DNA of 5,422 nt. Origin: Bacillota bacterium. Lineage in GTDB: Bacteria > Bacillota > Clostridia > Lachnospirales > Lachnospiraceae. The stretch covers positions 1 to 5,422 of the forward strand of contig JAEZFH010000051.1 of NCBI GenBank assembly GCA_023437885.1, given 5' to 3'. Below, in pieces: positions 1-4,576 of the stretch; the stretch's first letter is position 1; each line of letters opens with the position of its first letter. The position numbers and the translations under genes are program-made. The notes beneath the pieces were generated by a model, which saw only the letters and a program-made list of their open reading frames with translations, was not told the DNA's origin and did no database searches.

Positions 1-132
1 GGAGAAAATGGCAAAAGCTACAATCCGTATGATGTGCTTCACCTTTGTTTGGCGCTTCTTTGTAGCAAGTCTGTAAACAAGAAATCCGATTTGTACGCTA
101 AGGGCAATAAGTAATGTAATGATTCCGAGCAT
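1..132 (-). CDS. N-terminal part of a membrane protein, cut by the window edge
   Basis: The minus strand is open from an ATG at 132 to the left edge and gives 44 residues, beginning MLGIITLLIALSVQIGF. The start is well supported: AAAGGGAG lies 8 nt upstream, and a promoter lies at 167-195. Residues 2-20 form a hydrophobic helix, followed by a basic loop (ATKKRQTKVKH) and the beginning of a second helix (IIRIVAFAIF). By the positive-inside rule the basic loop is probably cytoplasmic. I do not recognise the family from this fragment. Some clostridial alpha/beta hydrolases carry a similar N-terminal pair or set of short helices before the catalytic domain, but no catalytic part is visible here, so that is only a weak possibility. 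It is transcribed in the same direction as the chemoreceptor gene, 261 bp downstream of it, but has its own promoter and a possible upstream operator, so it is probably controlled separately. Confidence 0.7.
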   Translation of the reverse strand, partial: MLGIITLLIALSVQIGFLVYRLATKKRQTKVKHIIRIVAFAIFS

Positions 133-166
133 ATGTGATACTCCCTTTCTTTATGTTGTTATCAGC

Positions 167-195
167 AGTATATGTCGGACTCTTTTGCTGTTCAA
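167..195 (-). promoter_or_regulatory. Promoter for the truncated membrane-protein gene
   Basis: Reading the minus strand, TTGAAC (195-190) and TATACT (172-167) are separated by exactly 17 bp. The -35 matches the sigma-A consensus at 4 of 6 positions and the -10 at 5 of 6. The start codon at 132 is 34 bp beyond the -10, leaving room for the visible ribosome site. The moderate -35 and the repeats directly upstream suggest a promoter that needs an activator; that is inference. Confidence 0.55.
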
Positions 196-206
196 TGAAT
201 TGGCAG

Positions 207-236
207 GTAAGTTGCGTTTATCCGATGTGAGTTGCG
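207..236 (-). repeat. Tandem 10-bp direct repeat, probable regulator binding site
   Basis: On the minus strand CGCAACTCAC (236-227) and CGCAACTTAC (216-207) match at 9 of 10 bases, are separated by 10 bp, and so repeat every 20 bp, about two helical turns. The proximal copy ends 11 bp upstream of the -35 at 195. Same-face tandem repeats just upstream of a -35 are typical of an activator operator. The plus-strand reading (AGTTG core) is loosely like the paired repeats bound by LytTR-domain regulators, although those usually have a 21-22 bp period. A TATAAT at 250-255 on the plus strand means the repeats could instead face the other way, but no gene lies in that direction. Confidence 0.45.
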
Positions 237-393
237 CCAAAGTCCGGGCTATAATGTGAGCTAAGCTCGTTATTCCCACTTATTGCCTGAAAAGGCGGCG
301 GCACATATAACTATACGGGGTCGGTTCATTATCTTACACCAGTTTGAAGGTTTACATAAGCTTTGAGATACTCCTAAATTGCACTTACTAATT

Positions 394-1899
394 TCATTTA
401 ATCTCATACACTATATAGTCGCGCAAAAATATTCTAAGCTCGGCTGACTGCTCCTTCAAAGAAACCATCTGATCGTTGATATGCGTCAGATGTGTATTTT
501 GGGCTTCAATGGAAGCACAGATTTCCTCGGCGGTAGCAGAGTGATCTAATGATATATCTGCGATACTCTTTATTGAATTCATAATTTGCGAGAAGTGGTC
601 CATAACCTCACTCATTAATTCATTTTCCTCTGAAATCTCCTGGTTAAGGGATAGAAAGCCTGACTGCATTTTTTGGAAGCTATGAAGCAGATGATCCATA
701 ATCAGGCTTCCTGTTTCAATTGAGACCTTTTCTTTGATGACCTGGGTTAATGTTTGGTCCGTGGACACATTAATACCGTTAACAATTTCAACGATATTGG
801 AGGTGGTTGTATGTGTCTGGACAGCTAATTTCATTACCTCCTCCGCAACAACAGCAAAGCCCTTCCCCTGTTCCCCGGCTCTCGCGGCTTCAATGGAAGC
901 ATTTAGTGCCAAAAGATTAGTTCTTTTGGCAATGGATGTTATGTCATTTAGAAGATTATTTATATCGGTAATATTTTCTTGAAGCTTTAAGACTGTGGTA
1001 TAGGTATTGTCGGTGCCATAATGAATATTCTTCATTTCCATGTGCATTCTGTTTACCTGCTCCAGATTATCCCTTACCTCAGAGTTCAGCTCCTCGGAGG
1101 TATGTACCGCCTCCTGAGACAGGGCTTTTGTTTTTTCTATTTTATGAATAGAATTTGCAGCCAATGTGCTGACATCAGAAGTGAATTGAGACTGCTTCGT
1201 AATGCCTTCTGCCATCTGGGTGGCGGCTGTCATGATTGAATCGCTGGAGAGGCCTACTTCATTTACACTTTCACTGGTTAAGAGGATACTGTCATCTAAT
1301 ATATCGATTGTTTTGCAGGAGGAGGTCACTACGTTGTTTAGTTCATGCAATAGTTCTTCCGCTTCCTGTTTCGCCTTCGTAGCATCATAGATATATTGAT
1401 ATCCTCTTTTTGTCAGCTGGTATAGAATGAACGATGCTAAATTCATACGGAGCAGATGGCTGATTCCCTCACTCGCCGGTAGGTCAGCGGAGATCAGACC
1501 GTTCTGTAATATAAGAATCGATATCAGTATCATTAAATTGATGATGATAGTATGGATTATAATAAGCTTTTTCTGATAATACAGTCCTCCCATAATAAGA
1601 CACGCAATCATTACCGAGAAATATGTAGTCGCCTGCTTATCCAGCAATATAAGCACAGTATTTAATAGAGCAGGAGATAAGGGAAGCAGCAAACTTTTGA
1701 TGAATTGCGGTATTCCCTTGATCCAAAATAGCAGAGATGATAGAATAAAAGATATAATAAGTGCGATACATGTCATGTAGGAGCGTTCCAATATATTCAT
1801 TACGGTCAATACAAGTACAATTACTCCGGTGAGACAGTAATTAATAAGATTTGGCTTAGAATAATCCAGTTTAACTACAATTTTTTTTTGATTAGACAT
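394..1899 (-). CDS. Methyl-accepting chemotaxis protein, six-helix membrane domain, no HAMP
   Basis: A transmembrane chemoreceptor of 501 residues that would pass a signal to CheA/CheW and so bias flagellar rotation. Hydrophobic stretches at about residues 18-37, 41-60, 66-87, 90-107, 111-132 and 146-163 suggest six membrane helices with only short loops, so there is no extracytoplasmic sensor domain of the Cache or 4HB type. From about residue 165 the rest is long helical coiled coil. The conserved hairpin tip is clear at about 323-359, with NLLALNASIEAARAGE followed by GKGFAVVAEEV and KLA. No HAMP domain is recognisable between the last helix and the coiled coil, and the C-terminus (VYEIK) lacks a CheR/CheB tether pentapeptide. 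The start at 1899 is fixed by GGAGG 6 nt upstream (1910-1906), and a promoter lies at 1931-1959. The signal is unknown; such receptors may sense something in the membrane or membrane energy state. No other chemotaxis gene is in the window, so it is an orphan receptor here. The chemoreceptor call is secure. Confidence 0.96.
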   Translation of the reverse strand: MSNQKKIVVKLDYSKPNLINYCLTGVIVLVLTVMNILERSYMTCIALIISFILSSLLFWIKGIPQFIKSLLLPLSPALLNTVLILLDKQATTYFSVMIACLIMGGLYYQKKLIIIHTIIINLMILISILILQNGLISADLPASEGISHLLRMNLASFILYQLTKRGYQYIYDATKAKQEAEELLHELNNVVTSSCKTIDILDDSILLTSESVNEVGLSSDSIMTAATQMAEGITKQSQFTSDVSTLAANSIHKIEKTKALSQEAVHTSEELNSEVRDNLEQVNRMHMEMKNIHYGTDNTYTTVLKLQENITDINNLLNDITSIAKRTNLLALNASIEAARAGEQGKGFAVVAEEVMKLAVQTHTTTSNIVEIVNGINVSTDQTLTQVIKEKVSIETGSLIMDHLLHSFQKMQSGFLSLNQEISEENELMSEVMDHFSQIMNSIKSIADISLDHSATAEEICASIEAQNTHLTHINDQMVSLKEQSAELRIFLRDYIVYEIK

Positions 1900-1930
1900 A
1901 GGTTACCTCCAAGATAATCAATATAATAAA

Positions 1931-1959
1931 ATTATATATGAAGGTTTGTCATCTGTCGA
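1931..1959 (-). promoter_or_regulatory. Promoter of the chemoreceptor gene
   Basis: On the minus strand TCGACA (1959-1954) and a perfect TATAAT (1936-1931) are separated by 17 bp; the -35 matches consensus at 5 of 6 positions. The -10 lies 31 bp upstream of the ATG at 1899, giving a leader of roughly 25 nt that contains the GGAGG. It reads as an ordinary vegetative sigma-A promoter. I do not see the TAAA / GCCGATAA pattern expected of flagellar sigma-D promoters, which drive many motility genes. Confidence 0.65.
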
Positions 1960-2071
1960 CTGGCTAATCAAAAATATAACAAAATGTATACAATCCATGC
2001 AAGAAGTTAAATAGTATCCAGTGTTTTGGAAGTATCCGAATATAAATCAGATGTTATTAGCAGGGAATAAT

Positions 2072-2098
2072 ATCAGGCACCATAGTCCTATGGTTGAT
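2072..2098. terminator. Hairpin just after the VOC gene, possible weak terminator
   Basis: ACCATAG (2079-2085) and CTATGGT (2088-2094) form a perfect 7-bp inverted repeat around two bases. A further ATCA/TGAT pairing at 2072-2075 and 2095-2098 could extend it past a 3-nt bulge. It begins 13 bp beyond the VOC stop codon at 2111, the right place for a terminator of that gene. However, the 2-base centre is too short to form a loop without opening the closing pair, and the minus strand beyond it is only ATATTATT rather than a T-run. It could instead be a protein-binding palindrome. Confidence 0.3.
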
Positions 2099-2110
2099 TT
2101 TCGCACTCTT

Positions 2111-2539
2111 TTAGAACGTCTTCTCGCTGTCATGGGTAAACTGCCAGCTGATGCCGAACTTATCTGTTATAGAGCCGTACCAGTCGCTCCAAAATGTCTC
2201 TTGAAGCTCCATACCAACTTGTCCGCCGTCGTCCTTCAGGCGGTTAAAAATGCTGGTTATTTCGTCCCTATCCTTTGTGCTATAAGCCAGGCTAAAATTG
2301 TCACCTTGAGTAACGGGCATTCCCGGTGGGGAATCGGAGAACATGATATCGTGTCTGTGAATGCTTAAGCAGGTGTGCATAACCTGGTTTTTTTCTTCCT
2401 CCGACATCTGAAAGTCGGATTCATTATGGAATTGTCCGAAGGTCATGATATTTGGTTTTTGGCAACTTAATACTTCTGCATAATATTCTACAGCTTGACG
2501 ACAGTTGCCGTTGAATCTGATGTATGTGTTCAATGACAT
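2111..2539 (-). CDS. VOC-fold protein, PhnB/YjdN-like (glyoxalase-bleomycin resistance superfamily)
   Basis: The protein has 142 residues, the usual length for the PhnB-like '3-demethylubiquinone methyltransferase-like' VOC group. It starts with the family opening MSLNTYIRFNGNCRQAVEYY and ends with its hallmark close, residues about 110-133: MELQETFWSDWYG, then ITDKFGISWQF. The middle SPPGMPVTQGDNFSLAYS is also typical. Two beta-alpha-beta-beta-beta modules are expected, with dimerisation forming the site; substrate and metal use are unknown for this group, so no reaction can be assigned. The start at 2539 is preferred because AAAGGAG (2554-2548) lies 8 nt upstream and the family pattern begins there. 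The in-frame ATG at 2608 would add 23 unrelated residues and sit inside the operator at 2583-2610. It is divergent from the WYL regulator at 2651, which is its likely controller. Family certain, function open. Confidence 0.92.
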   Translation of the reverse strand: MSLNTYIRFNGNCRQAVEYYAEVLSCQKPNIMTFGQFHNESDFQMSEEEKNQVMHTCLSIHRHDIMFSDSPPGMPVTQGDNFSLAYSTKDRDEITSIFNRLKDDGGQVGMELQETFWSDWYGSITDKFGISWQFTHDSEKTF

Positions 2540-2582
2540 TGTAAACACTCCTTTGCTTTTTGATAGGACAAGCATATCACAC

Positions 2583-2610
2583 AAATGTTGACAACAGTTT
2601 GTCATCATTT
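2583..2610. promoter_or_regulatory. 28-bp palindromic operator between the divergent VOC and regulator genes
   Basis: The half-sites AAATGTTGACAA (2583-2594) and TTGTCATCATTT (2599-2610) are reverse complements at 11 of 12 positions around a CAGT centre; only the 2588/2605 pair fails. The palindrome covers the -35 and the whole spacer of the regulator's promoter and ends where its -10 begins, so a bound dimer should block RNA polymerase. It also lies 44 bp upstream of the VOC start codon, where it could act on that gene too. The natural ligand is the WYL regulator encoded 41 bp away, giving autoregulation; the palindrome is seen, the partner is inferred. Confidence 0.65.
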
Positions 2611-2616
2611 TATAAT
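2588..2616 (+). promoter_or_regulatory. Perfect consensus sigma-A promoter of the WYL regulator gene
   Basis: TTGACA (2588-2593), a 17-bp spacer and TATAAT (2611-2616) match the vegetative consensus at all 12 positions. The -10 ends 34 bp before the start codon at 2651. A promoter this strong for a regulator gene is usually held down by a repressor, which fits the palindrome lying across it. I could not find an equally good promoter for the divergent VOC gene on the minus strand. Confidence 0.75.
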
Positions 2617-2635
2617 AAGATTAAAATTCTTTATT

Positions 2636-2640
2636 AAGGA
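2636..2640 (+). promoter_or_regulatory. Ribosome binding site deciding the TTG start of the regulator
   Basis: AAGGA lies 10 nt before the TTG at 2651 and 16 nt before the ATG at 2657. The spacing favours the TTG. This start also gives the MKxNRLIS opening that I recall for this regulator family, while the ATG would drop the first two residues. Confidence 0.6.
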
Positions 2641-2650
2641 CTGATGTAAT

Positions 2651-3592
2651 TTGAAAATGAACAGGCTTATCTCCATCATTATGCTGCTCTTAGAGCATAA
2701 AACGATAAGTGCAGCCGAGCTTTCCCGAACGTTCGAGGTGTCCAAGCGCACGATTTACCGCGACATCGAAATCATAAATGAGGCGGGAATACCCATTATC
2801 ACCTTTCCCGGTATTAACGGCGGTATTGGTATTATGGAGGAGTTTAAGGTAGATAAGCGCTTGTTCTCTGAGACAGACTTGACAACGCTTTTAATCGGGC
2901 TTTCCGGTGTACATTCTGCGCTTGATAACAAAGAAACTAAGCAAGTTATGAGTAAGTTAAAAGCAATAATCCCCAAAGAAAAGCAGAATGATATCGAGGA
3001 GCTCACAAGCCGAATCGCCATTGATCTTAGCCCTTGGCAAAAGGACATTATCCGGGAGAGCTATTTGCAAATTATCAATTCTGCCATTGTCGAGCGGAAA
3101 ATTCTCAGCTTTGATTATTTTGATGTCAAGGGTGATGTTTCTTCTCGGGAAGTCGAGCCGTACCGGCTGCTGCACAAGGGTAACAGCTGGTATCTGCAAG
3201 GCTTCTGCCTCTTACGTCAGGAAATGCGAACTTTTCGGTTTTCTCGTATACGCAAGCTGATGACTTTAGATCGATCCTTTACCCTGAGGGTGATTGATTT
3301 CTCCGCATTAAGCAAAGAAATTGATTACGATATACCGCAAGTTATGGTTAAAATCAGGTTTGATGACACACTGAAAGGTCAGATGATAAGTCATTACAGT
3401 GATATTGACATTGTGCATGAAGATGGTAAAAACATTGCGACAATACCTGTATTAGACGGCGATATTGGTATTCGGTTCTTGCTCTCACTTGGGGAGTCTT
3501 GCGAGTGCATTGAGCCACAAGACGTAAGGGAAAAGCTTATCCAAAAGGCTGAGGCGGTGCTTGGGGTTTATACGCAGAAGCTCAAGTCTTAA
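2651..3592 (+). CDS. YafY-type transcriptional regulator (HTH plus WYL domain)
   Basis: A DNA-binding regulator of 313 residues, within the usual 300-320 for the family. Residues about 5-60 form a DeoR-like winged helix-turn-helix; the recognition part is VSKRTIYRDIEIINEAGIPI (30-49), followed by the glycine-rich wing PGINGGIGI. A helical linker covers about 70-135. The WYL domain follows at about 138-205, with SWYLQGF containing the name-giving W180-Y181-L182 and RTFRFSRI at 193-200, the conserved arginine/phenylalanine strand thought to take part in ligand sensing. A C-terminal WCX-like extension fills about 225-310. Translation starts at TTG 2651. The gene is divergent from the VOC gene and has a perfect promoter overlapped by a long palindrome, so it probably represses itself and controls the VOC gene. 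The ligand is unknown. Some WYL regulators control defence or DNA-damage loci, but nothing of that kind lies beside it here. Confidence 0.94.
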   Translation: MKMNRLISIIMLLLEHKTISAAELSRTFEVSKRTIYRDIEIINEAGIPIITFPGINGGIGIMEEFKVDKRLFSETDLTTLLIGLSGVHSALDNKETKQVMSKLKAIIPKEKQNDIEELTSRIAIDLSPWQKDIIRESYLQIINSAIVERKILSFDYFDVKGDVSSREVEPYRLLHKGNSWYLQGFCLLRQEMRTFRFSRIRKLMTLDRSFTLRVIDFSALSKEIDYDIPQVMVKIRFDDTLKGQMISHYSDIDIVHEDGKNIATIPVLDGDIGIRFLLSLGESCECIEPQDVREKLIQKAEAVLGVYTQKLKS

Positions 3593-3618
3593 CTGCAAAA
3601 TACTTTGTTTTCTTCCCC

Positions 3619-3648
3619 ATAAGTGTCTTGAATTCACGGAAGACTTAT
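3619..3648 (+). other. Imperfect hairpin in the leader of the oxidoreductase gene
   Basis: ATAAGTGTCTT (3619-3629) can pair with AAGACTTAT (3640-3648) over nine base pairs with a 2-nt bulge in the left arm, closing a loop of about 10 nt. It lies between the regulator stop (3592) and the reductase start (3679), and its right end runs into TATAAA at 3646-3651. No T-run follows on either strand, so it is not a normal intrinsic terminator. It could be an operator, an mRNA processing or stability stem, or chance. Confidence 0.3.
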
Positions 3649-3665
3649 AAAAATAGCAGTATTGC

Positions 3666-3672
3666 AAGGAGG
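3666..3672 (+). promoter_or_regulatory. Ribosome binding site fixing the reductase start
   Basis: AAGGAGG, a full anti-16S match, lies 6 nt before the ATG at 3679. It rules out the longer in-frame TTG start at 3628, which has no ribosome site and would place codons through the hairpin. Confidence 0.85.
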
Positions 3673-3678
3673 ACGTAT

Positions 3679-4380
3679 ATGGTTAAATACAAACTTAGGA
3701 TTATTGATATTATAGAGGAAGCATTTGGAGTTAAGACATATTTACTTGAAAAACCGATTGACTTAACGTGGGTTGAGGGTGCTCATATGCATGTTGGATT
3801 ACCGGTTTTTGACGAAGGGGAACTGCCAAATAAGGAGCTGGTTCGTCATATGTCTATTATGACTCTGCCAGAAGAGAATAAAATAGGATTTACAACAAAA
3901 GTTTTATCTCCATTCTCCGAATTCAAGGAGAAATTATCTAAGTTACAGATAGGAGATGAAGTAACCCTTTTTAAAATAGGGTCAAGAATGTTTTTGAGAC
4001 GGGAAGACAGACCAATTATTTTAGTATCAATGGGTGTAGGAATTACAACGATGAGACCATTGATATATAAATTTATTAAAGACCAAACAGGTATCTCCAA
4101 ATTAATTAATATTAATGTTAATTCATCCAAGAAATTTACTTTTAAAGAAGAACTGGACAATTTGCAAAATTCCTTCTATCAGAATGATTGGATGGCTTCA
4201 CGAGATAGTTTTTATGAAGAACTGGACAAAGCTTCAAGACAACCGGATGGGATATACTACATAGTTGGGAGCGATGCATTTATTAAAGAGGTTATAAGAT
4301 ATCTAAAAAGTAAAAGGATTGAGGAAAGCAGTATACTTATTGATAAAAAAGCAGAACAGTTAGCCAATTATTTTAATTGA
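3679..4380 (+). CDS. FAD/NAD(P)H oxidoreductase of the ferredoxin-NADP reductase superfamily
   Basis: A soluble 233-residue flavoprotein reductase without extra domains. The N-terminal FAD-binding barrel covers about residues 1-105, with RHMSIMTLP at 56-64 as the flavin-contact motif (R-x-[YM]-[ST]) and FTTKVLSPFSEF as the following strand. The nucleotide-binding half covers about 110-233: PIILVSMGVGITTMRPL is the GxGxTP-type loop, with T123-T124 where most members have T-P, and YYIVGSDAFI (193-202) is the NAD-contact strand, with GSDAF replacing the common CGP. No cysteine cluster or ferredoxin domain follows, so electrons must go to a separate partner or a small acceptor. The ATG at 3679 is set by AAGGAGG. 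It lies 86 bp behind the WYL regulator on the same strand with no clear terminator or strong promoter between, so co-transcription is possible. The gene is markedly richer in A+T than the regulator and uses many ATA and AGA codons, hinting at a different origin. The family is fairly sure; substrate unknown. Confidence 0.88.
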   Translation: MVKYKLRIIDIIEEAFGVKTYLLEKPIDLTWVEGAHMHVGLPVFDEGELPNKELVRHMSIMTLPEENKIGFTTKVLSPFSEFKEKLSKLQIGDEVTLFKIGSRMFLRREDRPIILVSMGVGITTMRPLIYKFIKDQTGISKLININVNSSKKFTFKEELDNLQNSFYQNDWMASRDSFYEELDKASRQPDGIYYIVGSDAFIKEVIRYLKSKRIEESSILIDKKAEQLANYFN

Positions 4381-4518
4381 GAAAAACATATCACTAATTT
4401 TTTTATTGAACATTTTTATATTTTAGATGGACTAGTTTATATATAAGATAAGACATGAGAACTTTGATAGAACCGAGATATAAATGATACTTCCGCCATC
4501 CCAAGACATAGTAAAACT

Positions 4519-4575
4519 AAAAAAGGGGGTAAGTCTACCGAAATTATTTTTTCTGTAATGGCTTACCCCTTTTTT
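4519..4575. terminator. Bidirectional intrinsic terminator between the reductase and rsmH genes
   Basis: AAAAAAGGGGGTAAG (4519-4533) and CTTACCCCTTTTTT (4562-4575) pair along 14 bp with a single bulged G, around a 28-nt loop. The plus-strand copy ends in six T, and the minus-strand copy in CCCCC followed by six T and then AGTTTT. It therefore serves both the rightward reductase transcript and the leftward rsmH transcript, whose stop codon lies at 4577-4579, directly against the stem. The loop is longer than usual, and part of it (CC at 4538-4539 with GG at 4560-4561) might pair further. Confidence 0.85.
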
Positions 4576-4576
4576 A

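Noticed and set aside
250..255. TATAAT on the plus strand, possibly driven by the 207-236 repeats
   Set aside because: No -35 lies 16-18 bp upstream and no rightward gene follows before the convergent chemoreceptor gene. A short untranslated RNA cannot be excluded, but nothing supports one.
258..296. GAGCTAAGCTC palindrome (258-268) and a GCCT-GAAA-AGGC mini-hairpin (285-296) downstream of the chemoreceptor gene
   Set aside because: The arms are only 4-5 bp and no T-run follows, so neither is convincing as a terminator; probably chance.
734..1390. Plus-strand open frames inside the chemoreceptor gene
   Set aside because: They are reverse-strand shadows of the conserved coiled-coil coding region.
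2013..2037. AGTATCC repeated at 2013-2019 and 2031-2037
   Set aside because: Seven bases repeated once in AT-rich DNA, too far from any promoter to suggest an operator.
2021..2368. 115-codon plus-strand open frame across the VOC gene
   Set aside because: Antisense to a clear VOC-family protein, with no ribosome site and no recognisable protein character.
2540..2608. N-terminal extension of the VOC gene to an ATG at 2608
   Set aside because: It adds 23 residues with no family match, lacks a ribosome site, and covers the operator and most of the promoter; the start at 2539 has AAAGGAG at the right distance.
3628..3678. TTG start for the reductase at 3628
   Set aside because: No ribosome site precedes it and the extra residues look like translated leader; AAGGAGG before the ATG at 3679 is decisive.
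4381..4518. AT-rich stretch after the reductase, checked for small genes and promoters
   Set aside because: Only a 10-codon ATG frame and unpaired A/T runs are present; nothing beyond the terminator at 4519 can be supported.
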